64,000 bases of DNA from Candidatus Methylacidiphilales bacterium (GCA_033875315.1 JANRJG010000014.1:51166-115165); one strand, 5' to 3'; positions 42,927 through 51,481 are shown, numbered from the stretch's first letter. The notes: generated from the sequence alone by a model not told the origin. Translations and numbers: made by a program.

Positions 42927-43364
42927 TCAAAGCCGCACGACTTTCCAACTGCGTACGGTTCCTTCTTCGACCTCGAGGAAGGCGACCGAAGGCGGGGCGC
43001 CCTTGTTGGGCTTGCCCGCGGAGCCGGGGTTCAGCCACCGCACCCCACGAACCGATTCGTCCCTGGGAACATGCGTGTGACCGTGCAGCAGGCCAGCGCA
43101 GCCCGCAGGTGCTTCCCGTGGCGGGATGTGAACCAGATGGAATCGGACCCCGCCGCGTTCCAGGTCAAGGGTCAGCGGCCAATCCGTGCAACTGTCGCAG
43201 TTGCCCCGCACGACCCGGACCGGGCACCCCAATTCACGCAGTGCGTAGATCGTCCGCACGTCGCAGACATCCCCCAAATGCCAGATTTCATCCACGCCAG
43301 CGAACAACCCCGGGACCGATGCGGGGAGGTGGTCGTGGGTGTCGGAAAGAATGCCGATGCGCAT
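42927..43364 (-). CDS. YfcE/MJ0936-type metallophosphoesterase
   Basis: 145 residues from MRIGILSDTHDH. Calcineurin-like motifs: GILSDTHDH, IWHLGDVCD, VRGNCDS, LVHIPP (normally GH, here variant) and GLLHGHTHVP, with WLNPGSAGKP ending the fold. It is a two-metal phosphodiesterase; small-molecule phosphodiester substrates are typical. The third motif H is within FHLVHIP, shifted from canonical GHG. An upstream in-frame start would add 11 residues and overlap the divergent promoter. Confidence 0.9.
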   Translation of the reverse strand: MRIGILSDTHDHLPASVPGLFAGVDEIWHLGDVCDVRTIYALRELGCPVRVVRGNCDSCTDWPLTLDLERGGVRFHLVHIPPREAPAGCAGLLHGHTHVPRDESVRGVRWLNPGSAGKPNKGAPPSVAFLEVEEGTVRSWKVVRL

Positions 43365-43411
43365 GCATGGTTTTGCTTCGACTTTTGCTCCGGGCAAAGC
43401 AAATTTTTGCC

Positions 43412-43861
43412 ATGACCGAGCAAACCCGTTACCTGTTGGTCGATGGCCACAGCGTCATCTTCCAGCGCGAGGACCTGAGGCTGCTGCATGCCCGGAATAC
43501 GCGCAAGGCCCGGCAGCAGCTCCAGGATGAACTGGCCCGGTTGCACGACACCACCCCCTGGCGGGTCACCCTGGTCTTTGACGGTCGCCAGGGGACGACC
43601 GACCCGGTGGAGGCAGGCAAGATGGCCGTGATTTACAGCAAAGAGGGCCAGACGGCCGACAGCATCATCGAGCGCCTCGTCGCCTCCGCCCCCAAGCCCC
43701 AGCAGGTGCATGTCGTGACCGCCGACCATGCCGAGGCCCTGATGGTCGAGTCCAGCGGGGCAGCCGTCCATAGCCCCCTTTGGCTGGAAGACCAATTCCG
43801 GCAGGCCGGGGAGGACTTTGACCGGACCCTTGAGCAAGTCCGCAAACGCGCCAAATGGTAG
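43412..43861 (+). CDS. NYN domain (YacP-like) putative nuclease
   Basis: 149 residues from MTEQTRYLLVDGHSVIFQ. PIN/NYN acidic residues are visible in LLVDGHSVI, VTLVFDGRQG, GQTADSIIERLV and VVTADHAEALMVE. The YacP/Rae1 family includes ribosome-associated mRNA endoribonucleases. The remainder (LWLEDQFRQAGEDFDRTLEQVRKRAK) is a C-terminal helix. Divergent from the phosphodiesterase across 47 bp. Confidence 0.85.
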   Translation: MTEQTRYLLVDGHSVIFQREDLRLLHARNTRKARQQLQDELARLHDTTPWRVTLVFDGRQGTTDPVEAGKMAVIYSKEGQTADSIIERLVASAPKPQQVHVVTADHAEALMVESSGAAVHSPLWLEDQFRQAGEDFDRTLEQVRKRAKW

Positions 43862-43871
43862 AATCTTAATA

Positions 43872-43898
43872 TTGACACTTAAATGATTTTGGTAAGAT
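43872..43898 (+). promoter_or_regulatory. Possible sigma-70 promoter
   Basis: TTGACA (43872-43877) and TAAGAT (43893-43898), a short 15-bp spacer, in an AT-rich gap upstream of the coiled-coil gene. The perfect -35 supports it; the spacing weakens it. Confidence 0.35.
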
Positions 43899-43942
43899 CG
43901 GTCATAAGTCTCTAATTATCAAAGGCCCTACAGGAGTTAATA

Positions 43943-44776
43943 ATGTCCAACTTGGGAAAAGTATTTTGCGTCATCTCGATTATCTGCTCGGTGGCGGCTG
44001 CGATTTTTGGGTACCTCGTCTCCAGTAAAAAAACGGGGTATGCCGGCCAATTGGTGGCCGTTGAAGAGGCCTTGAAAAAAGCGCCCGCCCCGGTCCAATA
44101 CAACGCCGATTTCAAACTTTCCCCGGAAGAACCCGCCGCCACGATCGAGAAGGCCAACGGCTTCTTCGCCAAGACCAAGGAAGAATTGGTCGAAGCCCAG
44201 AAAAAAGCCACCGACGCCGCAGCCCAACTCGCCACCGCGCAAGCCGAAGTCCAGAAACTGACCACCGAAGCCACTTCGGCCAGGAAGGAAGCCGAGTCCA
44301 GCAAAGCCAAGATGGCCGAGGCGGAAAAGAAACTCGGCGAGGTGGAATCCAGCTACAAAAGTCTGACGGAAAAACTGGGTGGCCGGAACATCGAAGACAT
44401 CCTTTCCAACCTCCAGAAAAGCGACGAACAGGTCAAGGTCCTGACTGCGGAGAAGAAGATCATCGAGGACTCCATGGCCCAACTGCAAAAAGACGTCAAC
44501 CGTCTCCAGGAACTCGACCGCCTGCGGGTCGAAAGCAAGGCACCGTTGGAACTCAGCGGCAAGGTTCTGGCCATCAACAAGGCCTGGAATTTCGTCGTTC
44601 TCGACGTCGGCAAGGACGACAAACTGGTTGAAGGAGTCGACCTGACTGTCTATCGCGGGGACACGCTGGTCGGCAAAATCCGCACCGTCTCGGTCGAAAA
44701 CAACACCGCCATCGCCGACATCCTCCCCGAGTGGACGAAAACCGAAATTCAAGTGGGTGACAAAGTCCTGTTTTAG
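43943..44776 (+). CDS. Membrane-anchored coiled-coil protein
   Basis: 277 residues with a strong AGGAG six bases before ATG. One N-terminal membrane segment (VFCVISIICSVAAAIFGYLV) anchors it. Residues about 60-200 are Ala/Glu/Lys-rich heptad coiled coil (EELVEAQKKATDAAAQLATAQAEVQ). The C-terminal domain (GKVLAINKAWNFVVLDVGKDDKLVEG...GDTLVGKIRTVSVENNTAIADI) resembles the small beta-barrel folds of MreC-like proteins (V-D-x-G-x-x-D-x-L-x-x-G). Likely an envelope scaffold; function unknown. The lipoprotein gene follows after 15 bp. Confidence 0.8.
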   Translation: MSNLGKVFCVISIICSVAAAIFGYLVSSKKTGYAGQLVAVEEALKKAPAPVQYNADFKLSPEEPAATIEKANGFFAKTKEELVEAQKKATDAAAQLATAQAEVQKLTTEATSARKEAESSKAKMAEAEKKLGEVESSYKSLTEKLGGRNIEDILSNLQKSDEQVKVLTAEKKIIEDSMAQLQKDVNRLQELDRLRVESKAPLELSGKVLAINKAWNFVVLDVGKDDKLVEGVDLTVYRGDTLVGKIRTVSVENNTAIADILPEWTKTEIQVGDKVLF

Positions 44777-44791
44777 GCTAGAGAGAAATCC

Positions 44792-44971
44792 ATGAAGCGT
44801 TTCCTCCTCGTCCTCGCTGCCTCCGTAATCGTTGTGGCCGGACTGTCCGGCTGTGCCAGCACCGAATCCCAAGATTCGACGAAAGAAGGCCGGTCGAAGT
44901 ATTCCACCGTTCCCTGGAACAAACCCCAAAGCTGGGAAGGCAAGGGCGTTCTCGGCGGCGTGGTGCAGTAG
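44792..44971 (+). CDS. Small lipoprotein, 59 residues
   Basis: Translation from ATG at 44792 (after GAGAGAAATCC, a weak ribosome site) gives MKRFLLVLAASVIVVAGLSGCAS, a signal with lipobox LSGC, then a short polar tail STVPWNKPQSWEGKGVLGGV. It ends at TAG. The gene sits 15 bp behind the coiled-coil gene and is probably in its operon. The mature part is only about 39 residues, so it may be a peptide partner or anchor. Function unknown. Confidence 0.75.
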   Translation: MKRFLLVLAASVIVVAGLSGCASTESQDSTKEGRSKYSTVPWNKPQSWEGKGVLGGVVQ

Positions 44972-45064
44972 CCGGAACCGATTCTCCCCACAGTTCTTGT
45001 CGCGGCGGTCTATGACCGCAGAATGTGATTGAGGCGACCGGCGTCGTTGGCCGTCTCTTGAAAA

Positions 45065-45853
45065 CTATTTCTTGAAGCAGGTGCCGCGGGGTTTGCCGGC
45101 GGCAATATCCAGCAGGATGTTTTTCATCCGGCCGTCGGCGATCCACATCGGCACCCCGGATTGGAGCATCATCCGGGCGGTTTCCAGCTTGGAAATCATT
45201 CCGCCCACCGAACGCTCACTGGAGGTGCTTCCGGCAAAGCCGCGGATGCGGTCGTCGATTTCATGCACCCGCCGCACCCATTGGCCGCTGCCATCCGGTT
45301 TGGTGTTGAGTCCGTCGATCCCGCTCAGGATCACCAAGCGATCCGCGCCCGACAAAAGAGCGACGTGGCCCGACAAACGGTCGTTGTCGCCGAAGCGGTT
45401 GAGCATCTCGATTTCCTCGAAGGAAAGGGCGTCGTTTTCGTTGAAGATGGGCAGGCAGTGACCGAGGGCGAGGAGGCGGGCGAGGGTGTTCTGGGCGTTC
45501 TGGTAGACTTTGCGGCTGTCCATGTCCCAGGAGGTGATGAGGATCTGGGCGCAGACCATGCCGTGCTTCTGAAGCGCGGAAGCATAGGCCCGCATCAGGA
45601 GGGGCTGGCCGATGCTGGCACAGGCCTGCAGGGTCGGACGGTCCTTGGGGCGTTTGTCCAAACCGAGGGCCGACATGCCCGCGCTGATGGCCCCGGAAGA
45701 AACGAGGACCACCTGGATTCCGCGTCCACGGAGGGCATGGATCTGGCGGCAGAGTTCGGCGATCTGCCGCTGGTCGGTCCCACCGCGACTGTTGGTCAAC
45801 AAACCGCTGCCCAGTTTAACCACCCACAATTCAGGCCGCCGCTTTTTCATCAC
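45065..45853 (-). CDS. proB: Glutamate 5-kinase without PUA domain
   Basis: 262 residues. First step of proline synthesis, making gamma-glutamyl phosphate. Amino-acid-kinase motifs: WVVKLGSGLLTN, VVLVSSGAISAGMSALGL, QPLLMRAYASALQ, LPIFNENDALSFEEI, FGDNDRLSGHVALLSGADRLVILS and SVGGMISKLETARMML. E. coli-type ProB has a C-terminal PUA domain (about 367 residues in total); this one ends after the kinase domain. proA is not adjacent. Convergent with the lipoprotein gene. Confidence 0.93.
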   Translation of the reverse strand: MMKKRRPELWVVKLGSGLLTNSRGGTDQRQIAELCRQIHALRGRGIQVVLVSSGAISAGMSALGLDKRPKDRPTLQACASIGQPLLMRAYASALQKHGMVCAQILITSWDMDSRKVYQNAQNTLARLLALGHCLPIFNENDALSFEEIEMLNRFGDNDRLSGHVALLSGADRLVILSGIDGLNTKPDGSGQWVRRVHEIDDRIRGFAGSTSSERSVGGMISKLETARMMLQSGVPMWIADGRMKNILLDIAAGKPRGTCFKK

Positions 45854-45929
45854 GACATGAGGCTAGCCCGGAGAGGTTCGGAGAAAAGACGAAACCGGTG
45901 CGTCTGGTTTGGTGGGAGGGGAGACTTGA

Positions 45930-46232
45930 TCAAGAGCCTGCCCGGAGCCCGCGCAGGTAGGGCAAGGCCTGGCGCCCCATACCCCAGAGGGAGTGGGCCA
46001 CTTGCAGGATTCGCGGGCCCCGGGAGATGGTCCCGGCCGCCCACACGCCCAGGAGTGGGGAAAGCAGTTTCAATTTGGGTCCGATGAAACGGGCCACTTG
46101 GTAACCCGTTTCGACCCAGCGGGTCTGGCGACGCAGCACTTGGGCTTCCAGGACAAACTCCACCCGTGCGGCATCGCACTGGGCGACCAACAAAGCCTTG
46201 CGCTCGGCCAATCCGCTCAATTTTCCAGCCAC
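45930..46232 (-). CDS. Small YqjK-like hypothetical protein
   Basis: 100 residues from a GTG at 46232 that overlaps the yqjE-like gene's end by 16 bp. Starts VAGKLSGLAERKALLVAQCDAARVEFVLEAQ, a helix with charged pattern, then KLLSPLLGVWAAGT-like hydrophobic and Gly-rich portion (ISRGPRILQVAHSLWGMG). Position in a YqjD-YqjE order suggests the third YqjK-like member, but no motif proves it. A longer frame upstream is rejected because it overlaps yqjE. Confidence 0.55.
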   Translation of the reverse strand: MAGKLSGLAERKALLVAQCDAARVEFVLEAQVLRRQTRWVETGYQVARFIGPKLKLLSPLLGVWAAGTISRGPRILQVAHSLWGMGRQALPYLRGLRAGS

Positions 46233-46606
46233 GAACGGTCCTTCTTGAACTGGGAAAGGGTTTCGGAAAAGGGCACACTCAGGTTTTTGAGGACTTGGTT
46301 GAGGCGCCAGGCGGCCGCGCCGGCCACGGCGGCGTAAAGAGCCGTCATGACAATCATGGCGATCAACCGCGTCTGCGGATCCGACCAGCAGGCAAAGAGC
46401 ACCGTGATGGTCAACATGACCAGCGCCAAACCACCGAGGAAAACCGCCACCGAGGTCAGAACCAGGATCTCGACCAGACGGATCTTCTGTTCCTGCCACT
46501 CGACGGCGAACAATTCCACCCGGGCCTCGACCACGCCGAGGAGGGTGTGCACCAAACGGGAAGCCGAGGCCCAAAGCCCGGCCGGACGGCTTTCAGATTC
46601 CGACAT
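46217..46606 (-). CDS. YqjE/holin-superfamily-III-like membrane protein
   Basis: 129 residues. A soluble helix (LVHTLLGVVEARVELFAVEWQEQKIR) precedes two membrane helices (ILVLTSVAVFLGGLALVMLTITVLFACW; AMIVMTALYAAVAGAAAWRL) and a charged tail, the DUF1469/YqjE layout. Function is not established in any organism I can name precisely; E. coli YqjD binds ribosomes. It lies 8 bp downstream of the YqjD-like gene. Confidence 0.85.
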   Translation of the reverse strand: MSESESRPAGLWASASRLVHTLLGVVEARVELFAVEWQEQKIRLVEILVLTSVAVFLGGLALVMLTITVLFACWSDPQTRLIAMIVMTALYAAVAGAAAWRLNQVLKNLSVPFSETLSQFKKDRSWLEN

Positions 46607-46614
46607 GGCCGGGG

Positions 46615-46920
46615 TTATTTCCGGTTGAGGAGGATGCCGATGAGGATGCCCACGCCGAAGGCAACGCCGATGGACTCATAGGGATGCTCGCGGATCACGC
46701 GGTCGGTTTCCTTGGCGCCCTCGATGGCTTTTTCTTTGACCACGCCCTCCCAGTCCTTCAGGCGTTCCTTGGCCGTGTCGAGCTGGAGGGAAAGTTTTTG
46801 GTGGGCTTCTTTGGCTTTGCCGCTCAGGTCATGGGCGGTTTCGCGGAGCAGGCGCTCGGCGTCGGTGATGACCTCTCTGACATCGGAGACCAATTTGTCC
46901 TTCGTGGCGATTTCATTCAT
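46615..46920 (-). CDS. YqjD/ElaB-like (DUF883) membrane-tethered protein
   Basis: 101 residues from MNEIATKDKLVSDVREVITDAERLL; the upstream in-frame start is less plausible. Amphipathic helical body with basic residues (GKAKEAHQKLSLQLDTAKERLKDWE, VIREHPYESIGVAFG) and a C-terminal membrane helix VAFGVGILIGILLNRK, as in YqjD/ElaB, which tether ribosomes to the inner membrane in stationary phase. First gene of the YqjD-YqjE-YqjK-like set. Confidence 0.88.
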   Translation of the reverse strand: MNEIATKDKLVSDVREVITDAERLLRETAHDLSGKAKEAHQKLSLQLDTAKERLKDWEGVVKEKAIEGAKETDRVIREHPYESIGVAFGVGILIGILLNRK

Positions 46921-46989
46921 AGTGCCACAGTATGGCACCCCCTATCCTCACTGGCAAGCAGGGAGCTTCAAGGACGGAAAGCGGGCGAT

Positions 46990-48150
46990 TCAGTCGCCCA
47001 GGCCGAGGCGGGCTTCCGTTTGGCGAAGGGCGCGGGCATGGGTGTGGCGGGCCCGCAGGCGGGGGTCGAACCACACTTGTCCAAAAATATCACCCAGCAC
47101 CATCGCCACCCCGAGCGCGGGCATGGCCAACAACAATCCCGGAATCCCACCGATCATTCCCCCGCAGAATAAAACCACCACCGTCACCAGCGGGTGTACG
47201 CTCAACGAACGCCCGATCGTCATCGGGGTGTAAATGAAATCATCCAGGAGACGGACAAAAACAAAGAGCAGGAGCGCTCCCGAGGCCAGGGCCAAGTTGC
47301 CCGGGGCGAAGACCAGGGCCACGCCCAGAATCAGCAAACACCCCACGATCGACCCCACGTAGGGAACCCAGGAAAACACCGCTGCCACCAGACCAAGCAT
47401 ATAGGCCTGGCCGAACGGGAACATGCCGTGCGGCAAACCCAACAGCCACAAGCCCGTGCCCAAGGTCACGGTGTCGAGGAAAGTCATGGCCATCAACCCG
47501 CGGAAATACTGTTTCACTTGGGCGTCCATGCGTTCGAAGAGCAGCAGGATCTTCTCAAAGAAGGCATTGGGGACCCCGCGCATGACCAGGCGCTTGAACG
47601 AGCCCCCGTCCTTGAGCATAAAGAACGTCAGATAGGGAATGAGGAGGACCGAAACAATCCAGGTCAAGAGGTGCACCACCACCCCGGATAGATGCTCCTC
47701 GATCAACTTGGTCTTGAGCAGGGCGATCCGCGCCGCAGCCTCCTGGGCAAAGTTCGCCCCGGCCAGCCAAGGGAACTGCGTTTCCATCTGCTTGAGCGTG
47801 CGGTCCATCAGGTCCTGGAACTGACCCAGATACTGGGGCATCTGGTCGCGCATTTGTTCGATTTTTACATAGGCCAAGGGCAGGAAAACCAGTCCCCCCA
47901 AAAGGGCCAACACGGTGGCCCCACAAAGCAACACCATCAATCCCTGGTCGTTGGTGATTCCCCGCCGTTTCATGAGGTCCAAGAAAGGCACACAAAGATA
48001 ATAAAGGACGATCGAGCAGACCACCGGGATGGAAATCCACCAGATGACGTAGGCGGCGTACAATGTCGCCAGGGTGAACGCCAGCACCCCCACCCAAACC
48101 ACAGGGTGCTCCAGACCCGACTCAGTCCGGCCGCTGACCGGGTTCTTCAT
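46990..48150 (-). CDS. AI-2E family transporter
   Basis: About 386 residues from MKNPVSGRTESGLEHP (48150, overlapping the cNMP gene stop as ATGA). AI-2E (PerM/YdiK) permeases have 7-8 membrane helices. Here they include VVWVGVLAFTLATLYAAYVIWWISIPVV, VLLCGATVLALLGGLVFLPLAYV, WIVSVLLIPYLTFFMLKD (the family F-x-x-K-D signature), YMLGLVAAVFSWVPYVGSIVG and a late GIPGLLLAMPALGVA. Some relatives act as Na+/H+ antiporters or export signals. Membrane location. Confidence 0.9.
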   Translation of the reverse strand: MKNPVSGRTESGLEHPVVWVGVLAFTLATLYAAYVIWWISIPVVCSIVLYYLCVPFLDLMKRRGITNDQGLMVLLCGATVLALLGGLVFLPLAYVKIEQMRDQMPQYLGQFQDLMDRTLKQMETQFPWLAGANFAQEAAARIALLKTKLIEEHLSGVVVHLLTWIVSVLLIPYLTFFMLKDGGSFKRLVMRGVPNAFFEKILLLFERMDAQVKQYFRGLMAMTFLDTVTLGTGLWLLGLPHGMFPFGQAYMLGLVAAVFSWVPYVGSIVGCLLILGVALVFAPGNLALASGALLLFVFVRLLDDFIYTPMTIGRSLSVHPLVTVVVLFCGGMIGGIPGLLLAMPALGVAMVLGDIFGQVWFDPRLRARHTHARALRQTEARLGLGD

Positions 48151-48620
48151 AGGAAATCCCGGTCCAGAACCACACGACGCAGGCGCTCTGCCGTGTGGAT
48201 GGCGATCTGGATGCTCAACTTCGACCCCATCTTTCCATGCGTCTCCAGCACATCCATGAACTCGGGCCGGAAAAAGAACAACAACCGCGTCGGTTCCAGA
48301 CAAATCGCCGTGGCCGATCGAGGGGCTCCGCTCAACAGGGCCAATTCCCCAAAAAATGCCCCGGGCTCGATCTCGCTCAACTTGACCTGGCCCCCGTCTG
48401 CGTTGCGGTGGATCTGCACCCGGCCCTCCACCACCACATACATCCCCAACCCCTCGTCACACTCCTCAAAGATGACCTCGCCCTTGAGGTAGGTCCGCTC
48501 ATGGATGATCTGGGAAAGGATGATGAATTCCTGATTGGTCAATTTAGAAAAAAGCGGGATGCCCTTGAGCAATTGCAGATAAGGGGTGAGCTTGGCCCCG
48601 TTGCGCTGGAAAAGTCCCAT
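48147..48620 (-). CDS. Cyclic-nucleotide-binding domain protein
   Basis: 157 residues from MGLFQRNGAKLTPYLQLLKGIPLF. A single CAP-family beta-roll: LLKGIPLFSKLTNQEFIILSQII, GEVIFEECDEGLGMYVVVEGRVQI, and the phosphate-binding cassette PGAFFGELALLSGAPRSATAICLEPT (F-G-E-L-A-L-L and P-R-S-A intact). No DNA-binding wing follows, so it is a sensor that acts through protein contacts. It lies divergent from the STAS gene and coupled to the AI-2E gene. Confidence 0.9.
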   Translation of the reverse strand: MGLFQRNGAKLTPYLQLLKGIPLFSKLTNQEFIILSQIIHERTYLKGEVIFEECDEGLGMYVVVEGRVQIHRNADGGQVKLSEIEPGAFFGELALLSGAPRSATAICLEPTRLLFFFRPEFMDVLETHGKMGSKLSIQIAIHTAERLRRVVLDRDFL

Positions 48621-48704
48621 ACGCGTAGTAAAGCCCTTCCCTCGTCCGGAAAGCAACGCCGAAAAAGCTTTTACGCTGCCTCAAGGAAATGCTATCGACT
48701 TCAA

Positions 48705-49046
48705 ATGGAATTGGCCGAAGTCGCAGAAGGAGCCCTCGTCATCCTCAATCTCAAAGGGGACATCGACCTCCAACACTCCCCCAAACTGCGCGACCTGCTG
48801 CGCGCAAAGATCAAATCGAAGTGCCCCGCGCTGGTGGTTGATTTCACCCACGTCAACTACATCGACTCCTCCGGACTGGCCACCTTCGTCGAATACTATC
48901 AGGGGGCACGCCAGTTCTCCGGCAAAGTGGCCCTAGCGGCCATGTCCAACCGGGTGCGCAGCGTTTTCGATCTCGTCCGCCTCAGCGAGGTCTTCCCCAT
49001 CTTCCCCACCCTCGACGAGGCCAAGAAATCCCTCGGCGGCGCCTGA
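48705..49046 (+). CDS. STAS-domain protein (anti-anti-sigma or MlaB-like)
   Basis: 113 residues, SpoIIAA fold: LVILNLKGDIDLQHSPKLRDLL, ALVVDFTHVNYIDSSGLATFVEYYQ and VALAAMSNRVRSVFDLVRLSEVFPIFP. The DSSGL serine is the phosphorylation site of anti-sigma antagonists. However, the next genes encode MlaE-F-D, and MlaB in E. coli is also a STAS protein that stabilises MlaFE. It may serve either the transporter or the RsbU-like phosphatase/ATPase at 51552. Start ATG 48705. Confidence 0.88.
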   Translation: MELAEVAEGALVILNLKGDIDLQHSPKLRDLLRAKIKSKCPALVVDFTHVNYIDSSGLATFVEYYQGARQFSGKVALAAMSNRVRSVFDLVRLSEVFPIFPTLDEAKKSLGGA

Positions 49047-49065
49047 GGCATTCCGGACCAAGGCC

Positions 49066-49803
49066 TTGAAGGAATACTTCCAACTCGGGGCCTCCATCCT
49101 CTATTGGCTCTTCGTCGCGCCCTGGCGCGGCCGTTTTTTCAGCATCCCGGAAACCTTCCACCAGATCGTCCGCATCGGCGTCCAGGCCCTGCCGATGGCC
49201 AGCCTCACCGCCTTCAGCGTCGGCCTCACCCTGGCCATGCAGGCCGCCCGGGAAATGGGACGCCTCGGCGCCGATGCCTATGTCCCCGACCTCGTCGTCG
49301 TTTCTCTTCTGCGCGAACTCGGCCCCCTCCTCATCGCGGTCATCGTTGTCGGCCGCAGCGGTTCGGCCGTCACGGCCGAACTCGGCACCATGGTCGTGTC
49401 GGAGGAAATCGAGGCCCTCGAGGTCATGGCCATCAACCCGGTTCGTTTCCTCGTCATCCCCCGCTTCCTCGCCATGGTCATCATGCTCCCGGTACTCACC
49501 ATCTTCGGGAACTACGTCGGCATGTTCGGCGGCTGGTTCATCTGCCACTACACCCTCGGCATGGACACGGCCACGTACATCATCCGCGGGTGCGCCCGCG
49601 CGGAATTCATCGATCTTTACAGCGGCATGGCCAAGAGCTTCGTCTTCGCCGTCCTCATCATCACCATTGCCTGCCACTACGGCATGACCGTCAAGGGCGG
49701 GGCCGAGGGCGTCGGCCGCCACACCACTTTCTCCGTCGTCTATTCCCTCCTCGCCATCCTCATCGCCAACGCCCTCCTCACCGGCGCGTTCTTCTTCCTC
49801 TAA
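49066..49803 (+). CDS. mlaE: MlaE-type ABC transporter permease
   Basis: 245 residues from a TTG at 49066, 19 bp after the STAS stop. Six hydrophobic segments. LGTMVVSEEIEALEVMAINPVRFLVIPRFLAMVIMLPVLTIFGNYVGMFGGW is the diagnostic MlaE loop (EIEALxxMxxNPxxxLVxPR). Inner-membrane part of the MCE phospholipid transport complex that moves glycerophospholipids between the inner and outer membranes. Confidence 0.93.
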   Translation: MKEYFQLGASILYWLFVAPWRGRFFSIPETFHQIVRIGVQALPMASLTAFSVGLTLAMQAAREMGRLGADAYVPDLVVVSLLRELGPLLIAVIVVGRSGSAVTAELGTMVVSEEIEALEVMAINPVRFLVIPRFLAMVIMLPVLTIFGNYVGMFGGWFICHYTLGMDTATYIIRGCARAEFIDLYSGMAKSFVFAVLIITIACHYGMTVKGGAEGVGRHTTFSVVYSLLAILIANALLTGAFFFL

Positions 49804-49815
49804 CCTCCCGTTTCC

Positions 49816-50640
49816 ATGAGCCGTTTCGCCGACAACTCCGAACCTGTCATCGAGGTCACCGACCTCGTCCGGGAATTCAACGGCCGCAGGGTGCTCAATG
49901 GCATCAGCTTCAAAATCCACCGCGGCGAAACCATGATCATCATGGGCGGCTCCGGTTGCGGCAAGAGCACCCTCCTGCGCCATATGATCGGCTCCATGAA
50001 ACCCACCTCGGGCTCGGTCAAAATCTTCGGCCGCGAAGTCACCACCATGACCGACCCCGAACTCGACGAAATCCGCCGACGCTTCGGCATGAATTTCCAA
50101 TTCGGCGCCCTTCTGCAGTCCCTCACCGTGGGTGAAAACGTCGCCCTTCCCCTGCTCGAACACAGCACCGTCGACCCCGGCATCATCGACCTGGTCGTGA
50201 AGATGAAACTGGAACTGGTGGGACTCACCGGATTTGAAAACCTCAAACCCGCCGAAATCTCCGGCGGCATGCGCAAGCGCGTCGGCCTGGCCCGCGCCGT
50301 CGCCCTCGATCCCGAATTGCTCTTTTCCGACGAACCCACCTCCGGCCTCGACCCGGTCATGACCGCGGTCGTCGACAAACTCACCGAGGACTTGACCAAG
50401 AACCTCGGCATGACCGCGGTTGTGGTCACCCATGACATGACCAGCGCTTTCCGTATCGGCACCCGCATGATCATGCTCGGCACCGGACCCTGGCAGGGCA
50501 AAATCATCGCCGAGGGAACTCCGGAAGAAATACGCAACCACCCCAACCCCATGTTGCAACAGTTCATCCGTGGCGAGGCCGACGGCCCAATTCCCTTGAA
50601 ACTCTCCAAGGACGACTATATCAAGAGGCTCCTCGGCTGA
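49816..50640 (+). CDS. mlaF: MlaF-type ABC transporter ATPase
   Basis: 274 residues. Walker A IIMGGSGCGKSTLLRHM, Q-loop NFQFGALLQSLTVGENV, signature EISGGMRKRVGLARAVAL, Walker B PELLFSDEPTSGLDP and H-loop VVVTHDMTSAF. MlaF subfamily features include LTVGENVALPLLEHS after the Q-loop. Energises MlaE. It starts 13 bp after mlaE. Confidence 0.95.
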   Translation: MSRFADNSEPVIEVTDLVREFNGRRVLNGISFKIHRGETMIIMGGSGCGKSTLLRHMIGSMKPTSGSVKIFGREVTTMTDPELDEIRRRFGMNFQFGALLQSLTVGENVALPLLEHSTVDPGIIDLVVKMKLELVGLTGFENLKPAEISGGMRKRVGLARAVALDPELLFSDEPTSGLDPVMTAVVDKLTEDLTKNLGMTAVVVTHDMTSAFRIGTRMIMLGTGPWQGKIIAEGTPEEIRNHPNPMLQQFIRGEADGPIPLKLSKDDYIKRLLG

Positions 50641-50659
50641 ACCCGCAACACAACAACCT

Positions 50660-51481
50660 ATGAAACTCAAAAACACCTCCGATTTCCTCATCGCCCTCAC
50701 GGTCATCGGCTGCAGCCTTCTCCTGCTCGCGGCCATGTCCATGGCCCTGACCGGTTTCAGTTTCGGCAAAAAGCCCGGCCGCACCGTGGCCATCGACCTC
50801 CCCTCGGTCACCGGCCTGCGCGTCAACTCGGAAGTCCGTTACGCCGGAGCCGAAGTCGGCAAGATCCTCTCCATCGAACCCCTGGACTGGGACCGTCGCA
50901 CCCACCCCGATCTGGCCGTGCGGATCATCGCCGAAATCGACCGCCCCATGCCCGCCCTCAAGACCGATTCCGAGGCCGCCATCACCTCGGACACCATCCT
51001 GGCTGAAAAATTCCTCGACCTCACTCCCGGCACCGCCTCTGCGGCGCTGCTCGCCGATGGCCAGCCCATCACCGCCCGCAAGGTGGCCACCTTCGACGAC
51101 CTGACCCGCGAAGGCTTGGACATGCTCACCGAGTTGAACTCCATCGTCACCTCGGTCAAAGCCAAGAACCCCGACCTCCCGGAAAAAGTCAACGCCCTCC
51201 TCGCCAACGCCCAGAACCTCTCGGCAAACGCCGACGAACTCATCGAGCGCCTCAATGAGTTGACGGAAAAGAACAACGGCAAAATCGACCAGACCCTGGG
51301 CGACCTCAACGTGGTCCTGCAAAACCTCAAGGTGGTTTCCACCTACGCCAAGGCCCTGACCGGCACCATCGGCCAGAAACCCTGGCGCGTCTTCTGGGGC
51401 GGCGAAACCCCCCCCCTTCCCTCTGAACAGGAAATCCTAGCCAGTGACAAGCCCCTCCCGGTCCCGCCACCCAAGAAGTGA
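50660..51481 (+). CDS. mlaD: MCE-domain (MlaD) substrate-binding protein
   Basis: 273 residues. One N-terminal membrane segment (FLIALTVIGCSLLLLAAMSMAL) and an MCE domain (VTGLRVNSEVRYAGAEVGKILSIE...ITSDTILAEKFLDLTPGTAS). The rest is long amphipathic helix (about 150-235: TELNSIVTSVKAKNPDLPEKVNALLANAQNLS), typical of MCE hexameric rings that form a periplasmic lipid conduit. Pro-rich C-terminus. Confidence 0.93.
   Translation: MKLKNTSDFLIALTVIGCSLLLLAAMSMALTGFSFGKKPGRTVAIDLPSVTGLRVNSEVRYAGAEVGKILSIEPLDWDRRTHPDLAVRIIAEIDRPMPALKTDSEAAITSDTILAEKFLDLTPGTASAALLADGQPITARKVATFDDLTREGLDMLTELNSIVTSVKAKNPDLPEKVNALLANAQNLSANADELIERLNELTEKNNGKIDQTLGDLNVVLQNLKVVSTYAKALTGTIGQKPWRVFWGGETPPLPSEQEILASDKPLPVPPPKK

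Noticed and set aside
45005..45019. GCGGTC/GACCGC hairpin between the lipoprotein and proB
   Set aside because: Only a 6-bp stem with a 3-nt loop and no U-tract; too weak to call.
45930..46574. A 214-codon frame through the yqjE-like gene
   Set aside because: Only the last 100 codons avoid overlap; the N-terminal part shadows the yqjE-like coding sequence.
48982..50826. A 614-codon open frame antisense to mlaE-mlaF-mlaD
   Set aside because: It is Gly/Glu/Asp-rich with no recognisable domain and runs against three well-supported genes; it is an artefact of GC-rich codon use.
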